This document shows, in pieces, positions 10,250 to 20,863 of a stretch of 64,000 bases of DNA; the stretch's first letter is position 1, and the number at the start of each line of letters is the position of its first letter. Location of the stretch: the NCBI GenBank assembly GCA_003952965.2, contig CM025854.1, positions 11,163,462 through 11,227,461 on the forward strand. The letters run 5' to 3'. Source of the stretch: Morella rubra (Eukaryota; Streptophyta; Magnoliopsida; Fagales; Myricaceae). The translations under genes and the position numbers were made by a program. The notes under the pieces are model-generated. The model did no database searches. It was not told the origin of the DNA and worked only from the letters and a program-made list of their open reading frames with translations.

Positions 10250-10520
10250 CACAAGACTTCTTATTTCATATTTTGTAGTAATTCCCATGCTTCATCCTTG
10301 GATTATTGCTCGGGAATTCGTCCTTTCTACTTTAGACGTTGGATAGCCTTTTGTCTGATCAGTTTCTTTTTTGTCTCTGTTTTCTTTTCGAAGTCTTTTC
10401 GTTTTTCCTTCTTCCTAAGTTCCATCTGTGCACTGGGGCAGGGTTTTTCCCCCCCGGTGTCTTTTACAGTCTTCTCTCCTTACGCATTGTCCTTTACTAT
10501 TTTCTCTCTCTTGTAACTTT
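10250..10520 (+). repeat. Upstream-region repeat family A, unit 1
   Basis: Most diverged of three direct units (others at 11860-12262 and 15108-15503). Common landmarks in order are ACTTCTTATTT, CATGCTTCA.CC/ATT, a TTTAGAC.TTGGATAG core, then TTTTC..CGAAGTCTTTT and a T-rich tail with GTCTTTTAC. No coding potential is recognised. Confidence 0.55.
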
Positions 10521-11027
10521 AAACCATTCAGATTCTCTATGATTAGAATAGAAAATTATTTTAATAAAAAAATATTAAAATAAAAAATTAATTTAATAAA
10601 AAAATAAAAAAAATACTATATAACAGTTTACCTATTCTAATAAATTTTAATAAAAAAAATTTAACATGTGAATAATAATTCTTTATTTTTAAAAAATTAT
10701 TATTCATTTCACTATATAAAAATATTAATCTTTTTTTTTTCTTTTCTTCCTCCCAACTCTCATGTTCTCCCTCTCTTTTTTATTTTCCTTTTTTTTTCCT
10801 CCAAGACAGTTACAATAAAACGAATATTTAAAAATATAAAATGTTAGAAAAATAATAACATAATATTTAAAAAATAATATTTAAATAGAATAGTAAAAAT
10901 AGATGGTTAAAATAGAGAAGCTGTTAGGAGTGTTTTTAAAAAGTCGATAGTTAAAATAGAGAAATGAATTTTTAGTTAAAGTAAAGAACCAAATTTGAAT
11001 AAGCTGCTAGAAATGCTCTTAACCGTT

Positions 11028-11145
11028 GATACTACTTAACATTTTGGGCCTAGGGAGTGCTATTGAAAGTTTGAGTAGGAATTTTCTTTTTAGGAAAGTA
11101 GATAGGAAAGCTGGAAGACAATACAAAAAAAAGAAAAGATCTCTA
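11028..11145 (+). repeat. Upstream-region repeat family C, unit 2
   Basis: Partner of 10072-10180. It follows a tract whose end (AAGCTGCTAGAAATGCTCTT) resembles the termini of small plant MITEs, so a MITE may separate the two units. Confidence 0.5.
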
Positions 11146-11859
11146 GATAGTGTTTAAGAGTCAAAATTTTGACACTTGACTAAATTAAAAAAATTATAAA
11201 ATAATTTTTATCTCCATCAAATTATTTTTTTTTACTATAATTTTCATTCAAATTTTTTTTTTTCACTTAACTCATAAATTATCTTCATTTTTTTACCAAT
11301 TACTGTAACCAAAATTCTGACACACAAATATCATCGACCAGTGTTCTTTTATTAGTTTTGTTTAATTCCTCCGACCTATTATTTTTCTACAGTGTGAAAG
11401 AGCTGTTTATTGTATATATTTATTTGCAGGATAATCTTTTGGTTTAACGTATTTATTTCAAAGTTACGTACGGAAGATTAATTACTATTTTATTGTATAT
11501 ATTTCTTTCTGAGGAATTTAATGTTATAGACATGGATGTTGTCCTTTCAACTTTTTCCATATTATTTTCGTTTTCACGTGTTTCTTCCCCCCCCCCCCCA
11601 AAAAAAAAAAAAATCCATGCCTTAAGGAGTGTTATCCTGAGGAGAACATAGAAAGATCAATCAAGAAAGTTGAAAAATCTCGTAGCACGAGAGAATTTTA
11701 AAAATTTTAGACTGATGGCAATTTGCGTTGCGAGAGATTTTTTCAAGCCGTCTTTTTATTTTGTTTGAGCTTTCCATTTGTGTAGTTTTTGAGTTGGGTT
11801 TGAGTTCTGAATTCGCATGACAAATTGTAGCCCGCCGACTGTAGAAAATCTTTTAAGTT
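11146..11859. other. AT-rich intergenic stretch
   Basis: No gene. Contains a C13-A14 homopolymer junction at 11587-11613 that is identical in length in both duplication copies. Confidence 0.5.
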
Positions 11860-12262
11860 GAATTGACTCGTAATGATCTATGGAATTTCAAAAACAACTT
11901 TAATTAGTCATTTTAAATGAAAATGTAAATATAACTAATGTTTTCTTTTAATTGTTATAAAATCTTCCAAATTATTTGTAAAAAAAAGGTGAAATAATTT
12001 TCACAAAAGACTTCTTATTTATACTTTATAAAGTCATTCATATGCTTCAATTATTACTTTGGAATATATTCCTTTCCTAAAGTTACAGATTTGGATTGTC
12101 CTTGAATCTCCTTTAGACTTTGGATAGTCTATGTTTATGTTTTCTTGGCGAAAGTCTTTTGGTTTCTTATTACCTTTTGCGTACTAGTGGTGTTTCACGT
12201 GTTGTCTTTTACTCATTTTTTCTTTCTATATTGAAATGACAGAAAAGACCTGCAAACCTAGG
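11860..12262 (+). repeat. Upstream-region repeat family A, unit 2
   Basis: About 400 bp, alignable with 15108-15503 over its whole length at perhaps 85% identity. Both begin TTGAATTGA, pass through AACTAGTCATTTT-like text, TTTTCACAAAA.ACTTCTT, ATTACTTTGGAAT, a GACTTTGGATAGTC core, GAAAGTCTTTTGGTTTCTT and end GAAATGACAGAAAAGACC. This unit carries CACGTG at 12196-12201, where the partner has CACGGG. Confidence 0.75.
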
Positions 12263-12489
12263 TAGAGAGACCTGCAAGACAAAAGACAGAGAGCTAGACT
12301 TCCCCACGAGATCAGTCTCCCTGAGTGTTACATATTAAAGATTGGTACATGGTGACTAGGCAAGGCTCACGTGGGCTTTATTTTGGATTCTTGAAAATCT
12401 ACCTATAAACCTATTTTTCAAACTTTTCAGCGTTGGACTTTATTTAAGTGTGTCTAGACCTCGTTTGCCGGGTGGGTCAAAAATTTTAT

Positions 12490-12880
12490 ACCCACGAAAA
12501 AAGTTTCCTATTTTATTTTTTAGAGCACCGTGATCGCTTTCATGCTTGTGCATGAAAGAATTCTTTTACAGACTCGTCCGATGCTCTAATGCAGGAATTA
12601 TTGCCTTAATTTTTCCTCTTTAATTTCTCTTGTCCTTTTTATTATCACAGACCTCGCTTTTGCCGTCCCTACCCGTTCGCGCTTCGCCATAAGAAATCTT
12701 GCGTCAACTCATTATCTTCATCGTGCCGTCGTTTGCCTTTTTTTTTTTTTTGTAACTCATCGTGAGGATTGTGGAATTATAGCTTATCATGTTTTCGTCA
12801 CGTGTTCATTTTTTTTGTATGGATTCTGTTTGACATGTTAGAAAGTTCCTTTACTAATTTACCAACTTGTTCTTAATTTT
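12490..12880 (+). repeat. Upstream-region repeat family B, unit 1
   Basis: Direct repeat with 13070-13410. Landmarks shared in order are AAAAGTTT, GTGATC.CTTT, AGAGTCG-like, TTTTGCCGTCCCTAC, TAAGAAATCTT.CGTCA, TCGTCGTTTGC-like, GCTTATCATGTTTT and GAAAGTTCCTTTA. It carries CACGTG at 12799-12804. Confidence 0.7.
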
Positions 12881-13069
12881 TAACTTTAGGAAAGTAAAGA
12901 TACATATTATCATACTTAATTAACGGTTCTAAGCTTGCCCTTATGCCCAAAATAGAATACCATAGAAACTGAACTCAACTAAAATTGAAGAAAGTTATGA
13001 ATTTTTCACATAATCATAGGAATAATAATCTCAGGTTATGATTTATACAAAAAAAGAAATAAAGATTCT

Positions 13070-13410
13070 AAAATAGAAAAGTTTGTTATTTTACTTTTTT
13101 GGAGTCGTGATCACTTTGGTGCCAGTGGAAGAGTTCCTATACAGAGTCGGGACCTATTAAAGTTGCTTTGTCTTTTTCCTATTTTGTCTTTTCCTTTATA
13201 TAATTAGAGACTTGCCTTTTGCCGTCCCTACATGTTGGCCTTGGCAAATTGCGTAAGAAATCTTACGTCATCTCATTTGCGTCCTTGTGTCGTCATTTGC
13301 TTTATGTGCAACTGAGTAGCTTATCATGTTTTGACACCTATTCGGTTTTTTGTTTTCCTGTATTGGTTCTCTTTGACACGTCGGAAAGTTCCTTTATTAG
13401 TCATTATTTA
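13070..13410 (+). repeat. Upstream-region repeat family B, unit 2
   Basis: Partner of 12490-12880, separated by about 190 bp. Similarity is around 75% by eye with indels. The CACGTG of unit 1 is not preserved here. Confidence 0.7.
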
Positions 13411-13652
13411 TCTGTTTTTTTTTCCATACAAATTTCACCCCTTTAAAAAGTATATGCTGGCTTCCACCTTTTTATATAGACGACAGTTCATAGAGCATCA
13501 GGAAAGTAGGGCACATGCAGTGGCACAATCGACAAGCAATGGACGAGGAGACCGGGATAGAATATTAGAAGCCCACACGCTCGTCGTCTTCGGCCGTAGG
13601 TATCAATCAATGGGATGCTTGAATGATTGAATTGCCATAATATAAGATAAGA

Positions 13653-13840
13653 GAGTGTTCGGTTAAGAAGTTTTTTAAAAATTTTTTATATTTTAAAAAT
13701 TTTTAAGTGATGTTAATTTTATTAGTATGCGTATTTTAATTATTTTTATATAATATTAAAAATAATATTTAATTATAAAATATTTTATATTCTAAAAATC
13801 TAAAAAAATCTTAAAAGTTTTTGTATACCAAACATGCTCT
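13653..13840. mobile_element. Small MITE-like element
   Basis: An AT-rich segment of about 188 bp bounded by AGTGTTCGGTTAAGAAGTTTT on the left and, on the complement of the right end, AGAGCATGTTTGGTATACAAA followed by AACTTTTAAGA. The GTGTTTGG-type termini and interior of A/T runs are typical of non-autonomous plant DNA elements. The inverted ends are imperfect and no target duplication is certain. Confidence 0.45.
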
Positions 13841-15107
13841 AAAGCTCTGTCTCCTCTTTTGAGTTGGCAGATTTTCTGTGGATAAGAGTTTTTTGCGTTT
13901 TCACGTGTTGCGTTTTGCTGTTTTTCTTTTGTCCTTTTCCGGCATGGGTCCTACTGAAATGAGATAATGTTGCCCTTAATAATTTACGACAGAGAACTGC
14001 AAGTTCTGCAATTGTAACTGCCCTCAATAGCACGTACACCAATAATTCTGTCGACGTCAAGTCTATTAACATATATCGCGGGTTGATAGTTACGTTACAA
14101 GTGAAAATTACTTTATTTCGAAAAGCTTTAAGATGGGTTCCAAGTTAGACACTTAGACATACGGTGTCAAAATTTTAGTAGTAATAAAATAATCTCTGTT
14201 TTTTATTATAATAAATATAAAAATTTATTCAAATTATTTCTTTTCTTATTGTTTTTACTAATTATAATGAATTAAATTTATTTTTTCACTAATATCTATA
14301 AATCAAAATTTAATTTTGATATGCAAACACGGCGTTTAATTAGCCACAATAGTCCAAGGAACTCATCGGATTCCCTCGATACTAGTTAACACTTCAGCAC
14401 AAGTCAATTGACTGAGAAAAGGCGCCGTACGTTCTTTTGACACGGAGGCCCAAGAAGGGCACTATGAGCCTAGCTGTGTATTTCTTTCTTCTTTTTTAAG
14501 GAGGCCGGGAAGGGGAAAACTTTGAAGTTGTCGAGGAGCTGAAGAAGGTGACTGAATAACGCTCAGAGGGAGTGAGTATGTGATTATTCTCGATTAAAAT
14601 TCATTGCGTAGCTTATGAACACGTTAAAAAATTATAAAATCTAGATCTAAACAAATACCAATTCAATTAACAAAATAACATGCAAAAAAATAAATAACCT
14701 CTAACTGCACAAAGAGAAGATATTTTATTGACAAACGAACTCGTTCTTCACCACTAATATTAATATGGTGTTTGGAAACAAAATTTTACTAAAATTGTAG
14801 AGAACAATTTTAGGAGTTGTTGAAAAAATGATGAGAGAAAATAAAAATGTTGGTGAAAAAGTAAGAAGAGAGAAATTTTTATAATGATGATAAAATTTTA
14901 GAGAGTTAAAATTTTGAAAAGTAAAATTTTGGCAACTCTATCAGCAAAACTCTTTTAGCACTCTAGAGATTGTTGATTTTAATGATGATTGGAGGAGAAA
15001 AAATCTTGTTGATTTAGATCTAAAATCTCATCGATTCTGTCCTTTCTACTTTAGACGTTGGATAGCCATTTGTCTGATTAGTTTATTTTTTGTCAACAAG
15101 ATTGAAT
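13841..15107. other. Intergenic stretch, possible second MITE, no gene
   Basis: No coding region recognised. Bases about 14770-14960 run from GGTGTTTGGAAACAAAATTTT to AAAATTTTGGCAACTCTATC and look like another short AT-rich mobile element, but the termini do not pair well enough to call. Bases 14120-14360 are T/A-rich with a loose resemblance to 11140-11340. Confidence 0.4.
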
Positions 15108-15503
15108 TGATTTTATAATGATTCAAGGAACTTCAAAAGTAACCTTAACTAGTCATTTTTAAGTGAAAGTGAAAATATAACTAGTATTTTCTTTTAATGG
15201 TTACAAATTCCGCCAATTTTTTTTTTTTTAAAAATAAGGTGAAAGAATTTTCACAAAAAACTTCTTATTTATACTTTATAGAGTCGTTCATATGCTTCAA
15301 TTATTACTTTGGAATCTTTTCCTTTCCTACTGTTACAGATTTGGATTGTCCATGAATCTCCTATAGACTTTGGATAGTCCTTGTTTATGTTTTCCCGTCG
15401 AAAGTCTTTTGGTTTCTTCTTACCTTTTGCGTACCAGTGGTGTTTCACGGGTTGTCTTTTACTCATTTCTTTTTTCTATATTGAAATGACAGAAAAGACC
15501 TAG
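15108..15503 (+). repeat. Upstream-region repeat family A, unit 3
   Basis: Closest partner of 11860-12262, with the same order of landmarks. The stretch immediately to the left (about 15045-15090) also repeats part of unit 1 (TTTCTACTTTAGACGTTGGATAG), so units have been recombined. Confidence 0.75.
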
Positions 15504-15539
15504 GTATTCATCACAGAATATCGCATCACATCTGATATA

Positions 15540-15752
15540 GGTGGTATTCGGATGTACAAATTCTATGAGGGTGGAAATTTTTAGATATTAGGGTTAATAA
15601 AAAAGTGAAGAAAGAGATAATTTGAATTAATTTTTAATATTTATTTAGAGTGAAAAGTGATGATTTGATGAGGAGAGAGAGAATTTTAAAAAATTATTTT
15701 ATTGGGGTAGAAATATTGGGTGATGGAAATTTTAGATGGTGAACACCACCAT
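15540..15752. mobile_element. MITE-like element
   Basis: About 213 bp with imperfect inverted ends: GGTGGTATTC ... on the left and GGTGGTGTTC on the complement of the right end. Inside, GGGTGGAAATTTTTAGAT on the left pairs loosely with CCATCTAAAATTTCCATCACCC on the complement of the right side. No target duplication was fixed. Confidence 0.4.
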
Positions 15753-16880
15753 AATTATCTAATCTAATTTTAAAGTACAATTACCCAGAAAGATATAAAC
15801 AACATCTGAGTGTTATAATTGGATTTAAAATTGTTCAGGTAAAATTTGTATAAAATCTTACAATATTCAATATTTATCACATCTATCCGTACGGATCGCA
15901 CTTGGCTGTATCTCGAATATGCTCTTGCAAGAAGTAAAATGTGAAACCGAGAAAAAATCATATAAAAGCGAAGTTGCGCGATTCGCAGTTTTAGAAAAAA
16001 AAAAAGAAAAAAAAAGGAAGATTTTATTGTTTAAATAGAAAAGTAATTTGTTTAGAAAAAAAAAAAGATTGAATTATTAATATTTTTTATTCTCCGCTAT
16101 TATTGACACGTTTATTTTTTAATTCTCCGCTACCATGCTGGTGGTATTAATGACACGTTTAAAATATATTTTTGAATTGAAATAATTGTTTAATTATCCT
16201 TTCACTCTATGGTTGTGAAAGTGGTGCAATCTGCTGAAATATGTTTAGGAAAACAATTCATGAGACGAGAGTTTTTTTTTGGAAAGAATAAAAGTACTTT
16301 TTTCTCTTGTGTTTTTGTTCTCAGAAAACTTAGGCTAGTGATGACATTTAACATTCTTAGAGGTTTAGGAAAAGATTTTGAGTATGTAAAACATTTTTAG
16401 ATTAAGAGATAGATTTGAAACGTGACACCATCTATGTCTTCTCCTTTCTAACCAGTCTAAGGGCAGTGTAAATTTTATCTCCATTAATATATTTAAACAT
16501 ACTTATTGAATGAAAATCTAATACGAGATAAGTTTAATTACGTATATATATATATATATATATATGTATATCTTATTAAACAACACAACCGCTTTAAAAA
16601 TCTAAATAAAATCCTATTAGTTTCTTAAATCTCTTATATATATCTTATTGAAAAAACTTTTATGAACATTAATGTATAGTACTCGGATTGATTATTGACT
16701 TCTGTGTTACAACGTCATTGTAATTAGAATACCCTTCAACTTCATGTATAATATAATATTGCTAATTAGATCACCTTTACTTGGGGCCTAACTTGAGGGT
16801 AGGGGCCTTAGACAACTGTTTGATCTGCCTACCACCCTACCCATTGAGCCGGCATGCGCTGAACCGGTCTTCCCATATGC
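15753..16880. other. 5' flank of the WAK gene, AT-rich
   Basis: Contains A-rich tracts (15990-16020), a short direct repeat TTATTCTCCGCTA / AATTCTCCGCTACC with GACACGTTT (16089-16160), and a TA microsatellite (16542-16564). No gene recognised. Bases 16800-16880 become more GC-rich ahead of the gene. Confidence 0.5.
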
Positions 16881-16888
16881 CTATAAGA
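16881..16888 (+). promoter_or_regulatory. Candidate TATA box of the WAK-like gene
   Basis: CTATAAGA lies 91 bases upstream of the ATG at 16972, in a pyrimidine/purine-mixed stretch after an AT-rich flank. Position fits a short 5' leader. No transcript evidence is available. Confidence 0.3.
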
Positions 16889-16971
16889 GAAGATGCCTAT
16901 CTAGGACGCTTGAAACACGGGCAAAATACACAACAGAATAGCACTATCTTCTGAAAAAATAGGTTCTGGCC

Positions 16972-19900
16972 ATGGCCTTATATGGGAAGCTTTTCCAAGT
17001 CACATTCACTGGAGTGATGTTTGCGATGTTGGCAGCCGCAGCAGCAGCTCAAGCCAAGCCTGGTTGCCTCAACATTTGTGGAGACGTAGAAATTCCATTT
17101 CCATTTGGCTTGACTGGTGACTGCTCCCTGAATCCTACATTTCCCGTTACTTGTGTGGACTCTTCAAAACCAAAGTGGAATGATTATTTCAATGTTACAA
17201 GCATATCCATTGATGCTCATCAGTTGGAAGCGCAGCATTTTGTTGCCAGCGATTGTTATGATCGGTTCGGTGCAAAACTTCCCCCCCCACCTTACAATAA
17301 ACCCTGGCTACATACAGGAGGCGTATTCACCCTTTCCAAAACTAGAAATAAGTTTACTGCTCTTGGCTGTGACACTTACGCGAACATTACTGGACTCAGA
17401 AACGGAGAGAACTACACGTCCGGGTGCGTGTCTGTATGTAATAGCCTCCACAATGTGGTCAACGGGTCTTGTTCAGGCATCGGGTGTTGCGAGCTAGAGA
17501 TTCCGGATGGAGTAACAGGCATTGAAATGGTGGTAGGCAGCTATCAGAATCACACGAAGATTTGGAATTTCAATCCCTGCGGCTACGCTTTTGTTGTCAA
17601 ACAAGGCAAGTTTAAGTTCTCCAGCGATTATCTCAGTAACCTACCATTCGAAGTCCTTCCAATGGTGCTTGATTGGGCTGTTGCAAATGATACATGTGAA
17701 GAAGGCCGGCAGAAATCGAATTTTGCATGTCAGGGTAATTATAGTGAATGCTTTGATCTAGACACCAGGCCGGGGTACCGTTGCAAGTGCAGGCAGGGTT
17801 ACCAAGGAAACCCATACCTCCCTGATGGTTGCCAAGGTATCGATTTCGAATCTTAGTTATGTCACTTATTTTCTCCTTTTTGGTGCATATGTACGCTTTT
17901 AATTGTTCTATTGAGTTGATAATATTCTCCATTCACGACCCGCAGACATTGACGAATGTAAGGATCCATCTCTCAGCAAATGCACAAGAGCGGAAAACTG
18001 TCTCAACACACCAGGCAATTACACATGTCATTGTCCAAAGTGGTCCAATGGGGACGGCAGAAAAGATGGTGAAGGATGTGTTGCGGATCCGAGTCCAGTG
18101 ATTAAGATTGCGATTGGTAAGAATATTTGTATTCCACCCAAAGTACTAATTGCTTATTCTTTTAAAACTAATTCCACCTAAGACCTGGTATTAATTAAAT
18201 GAAAAGTAGATAGATTTTTCTTCTCTATGGTAAAAGATTGCAGATATTTTACTTATTATTTTGAAACGAACGGCTTGTCTTGGTCAGATGTCCCTGGTAA
18301 CCAGGCATTCATGAAAGCTAGATTGAGTATTAGCACACCCCTAGAAGGCTAGAAATTATACTTCTCTCTAGTCTTTTTTTCTTGTTATCTTTTTCTAGAG
18401 CAAGTAGAAGATTTTTCATTCCAAGAACAGTGAACGGTAAAAATTGTTATTAGTTAGATTTACAGGGTGATGAATGCTTTATTCTCAAGTACTCACTTAA
18501 TTAGTTAATTTAATTTGTAAATAGACGCTATATTTCACTGACGAGAATAAAATTGTTTGAAATTCTTGAGAAAATTATATTGGGACTGTTCCATTTTGAG
18601 AATAACTTGGTTGTATTTAAAAAAAGGTTTTAGGAATAATTTGTTGTCCTGTTAATTGTTATGGATGATTTCGTGTGTATATATATTGTCTTCTCTGAAA
18701 TTGGGGATCTCTGTTGGAGTTTCATTAAAAATTGTGTTTCTAATACAGCTTTCTGTCTCTGGATTTTTAATTAGCATAGAACCACTTAATATATTTTTCT
18801 ACCGTTATTTGTCTCTAAAATATTTCAACAGCCAGAGCAACAAATATACAAATCTTCGTGGTTAGCCTTTTTGACAATATATTATCATGTCAAATGACTA
18901 ATGTTTCAACCCTTTAAACGCAGGCGTTGGCATAGGATTTATTGTGACGTTTGTTTCAAGCTCGAGGTTGCAGCACTTTGCACAAAGGAGAAGAAGAGAT
19001 AATAAGCTTAAAAAAAAGAATTTTCAACTGAATGGAGGTTCGATTTTAAAAGAGCATCTCATGAGTCAAGGAGGATCCCAAGAAACAATCAAGATCTTTA
19101 CCGCCAAAGAGCTGATTGACGCTACCAACAACTATCATGAAAGTAGGATCCTCGACCAAGGGGATTGTGGAATTGTCTACGAAGGACATTTACCAGATAA
19201 AAGGATTGTTGCGATCAAGAAGTCCAAGAGAGTGGCTAAAAACCGAGTCAAACAATTCATTAACATGCTGGTTGGGCTCTCCAATATTAATCACAAGCAT
19301 GTTGTCAAACTCTTGGGCTGTTGTTTAGAGGAAGAAGTTCCTTTACTTGTCTATGAATATGTCCCGAAAGGCACTCTCTTGAAGTACATTCATCAGCGAA
19401 GCAACAAATCCACTTTCACATGGGAAACTCGTCTAAGGATAGCTGCAGAAACAGCTGAAGCACTATCGTATTTACACTCTACAGCTTCACCGACAATAAT
19501 TCATGGAGATGTCAAGTCATCAAACATACTTCTCGATGACAATTTGACTGCAAAAGTCTCCGACTTTGAAACAGCATGTTTGGTTCTTCAAGATGAGGAG
19601 TGTTTGGCAACGTCTGGTTTAAATGGAACTCTTGGATATTTGGATCCTGAATACCTACAAACACATGAATTGACAGAAAATAGTGATGTTTATAGCTTTG
19701 GTGTGCTTCTTGTGGAGCTCCTAACTGGAAAGGAGGTATTTTCATTCAAGAGATCACCTAAAGAGGAAAGAAGCCTAGCGATGCACTTTCTTTCTTCCTT
19801 GAAAAGCCATCCATGGATTGAAGTTGTTGAAGAATGTATAATTGAAGAAGGGAATAAGAAGCAGATCGAGGAAGTCGTGGAGATTACAAAGAGATGCTTA

Positions 19901-20863
19901 AAAGTTAAAGGGAAGCAGAGGCCTAAAATGAAGGATGTGGCAATTGAGTTAGATTTGAAAAGAAAGAAAGAGAATGAGCACAAAAATTGGGTAAGTAGCA
20001 GTGATATTGTTGGGCAAGTGGCGGATGTTACCTTGATTAGAAAGAACTTAAAAATAGCTGACAGAGATGATGATTCAAGCACTATTGGTCCTCAAGAGGA
20101 TCCAATGGTGGCTGAACAGGATACAGATTCTGCTGCCACTATTGCCAATGTGGAGGAAGAGGATGAAGGGCACAAGAATCAGATCGAGGAAGTCATGGAT
20201 ATTACAAAGAGATGCTTGGGGATTACAAAGAGATGCTTAAAAGTTAAAGGAAAGCAGAGGCCTAAAATGAAGGATGTGGCAATTGAGTTAGACTTGAAAA
20301 GAAAGAAAGAGAATGAGCACAAAAATTGGGCAAGTAGCAGTGATACTATTGGGCAAGTGGCGGATGTTAGCTTGATTAGAAAGAACTTAAAAATAACTGA
20401 CAGAGATGACGATTCAAGCACTGTTGGTTCTCAAGAGGATCCAATGGTGGTTGAACAAGATGCAGATTCTGCTGCCACTACTACCAATGTGGAGGAAGAG
20501 GATGAAGAGAATAAGAAGCAAATCAAGGAAGTCGTGGAGATTACAAAGAGATGCTCAAAAGTTAAAGGGAAGCAGAGGCCTAAAATGAAGGACGTGGCAA
20601 TTGAGTTAGACTTGAAAAGAAAGAAAGAGAATGAGCACAAAAATTGGGTAAGTAGCAGTGATACTGTTGGGCAAGTGGCGGATGACAGCTTGATTAGAAA
20701 GAACTTAAAAATAGCTGACAAAGATGACGATTCAAGCACTTTTGGTCCTCAAAAGGATCCAATGGTGGCTGAACAGCATGCAGATTCTGCTGCCACTACT
20801 GCTAATGTGGAGGAAGATGATGCTGAGGAGGGTGCTGATTTAGATACAGATGATGATGTGTAG
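16972..20863 (+). CDS. Wall-associated receptor kinase-like protein (probable pseudokinase with triplicated tail)
   Basis: Three exons by splice logic: 16972-17836, 17946-18116 and 18924-20863 (introns 109 and 807 bp, GT-AG, phase 1 at both junctions), giving 991 residues. Residues 1-27 look like a signal peptide. A galacturonan-binding WAK domain follows, with CGDVEIPFPFG and many cysteines. Then come two EGF-like modules (CKCRQGYQGNPYLPDGCQ and DIDECKDPSL...CHCPKW) and a weak membrane segment at about 338-358. A kinase-like domain starts near 400. It keeps the VAIKK lysine (444), HGD aspartate (541) and GTLGYLDPEY. However, the glycine loop reads DQGDCG, the alpha-C glutamate is methionine (460), HRD is HGD and DFG is DFE (559-561). 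Intact WAKs are pectin-binding plasma-membrane receptors. Catalysis here is doubtful. Residues 656-980 are a threefold repeat. The frame is open throughout, so it may be expressed. Confidence 0.88.
18117..18923 (+). other. Intron 2 of the WAK-like gene
   Basis: Starts GTAAGAAT after the EGF exon and ends CGCAG before the membrane-segment exon. The 807-bp intron is AT-rich and holds no recognisable element. A small intron-embedded open frame at 18656-18865 has no similarity I recognise. Confidence 0.8.
19853..20827 (+). repeat. Intragenic tandem triplication in the WAK-like gene
   Basis: Three in-frame direct units: 19853-20170 (318 bp), 20171-20509 (339 bp) and 20510-20827 (318 bp). Each encodes QIEEVVEITKRCLKVKGKQRPKM-type sequence, equivalent to the last kinase helices (subdomain XI, RP motif), then DVAIELDLKRKKENEHKNW. 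A polar, acidic tail (DDDSST...EDPMV.EQ...VEEEDE) follows. Unit 2 is longer by a nested 21-bp duplication (TTACAAAGAGATGCTT repeated) that adds GITKRCL. Units differ by only a few per cent, and amino-acid changes are few, so the triplication is recent but older than the 30-kb duplication, which carries it unchanged. Confidence 0.95.

Larger units (their letters stand above)
11575..13907. promoter_or_regulatory. Cluster of five CACGTG (G-box) motifs
   Basis: CACGTG occurs at 11575-11580, 12196-12201, 12368-12373, 12799-12804 and 13902-13907. That is more than expected for a 2.3-kb AT-rich stretch. Two of the five sit inside repeat units A2 and B1. G-boxes bind bZIP and bHLH factors in plants. 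Activity is inference: the cluster lies 3-5.4 kb upstream of the WAK start, which is distant for a plant promoter. Copy 2 carries the same motifs 31254 bases further on. Confidence 0.35.

Noticed and set aside
10530-11027. A MITE spanning the very AT-rich tract
   Set aside because: Only the right end has MITE-like text. No pairing left end or target duplication was found.
17153-17497. Alternative frame over the WAK first exon
   Set aside because: Shadow of the exon, which has clear domain motifs in the other frame.
19690-20739. Serine/phenylalanine-rich open frames on the minus strand, three times over
   Set aside because: They are mirror frames of the triplicated WAK tail and repeat only because the coding strand repeats.
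19853-20827. CRISPR-like repeat array
   Set aside because: Units are over 300 bp, contiguous, in frame with a plant kinase gene and have no spacers.
18944-20863. Stand-alone cytoplasmic kinase starting at 18944
   Set aside because: There is no ATG at that point (the codon is GTG). A GCAG acceptor at 18923 with matching phase to the EGF exon shows it is the third exon of the WAK-like gene.
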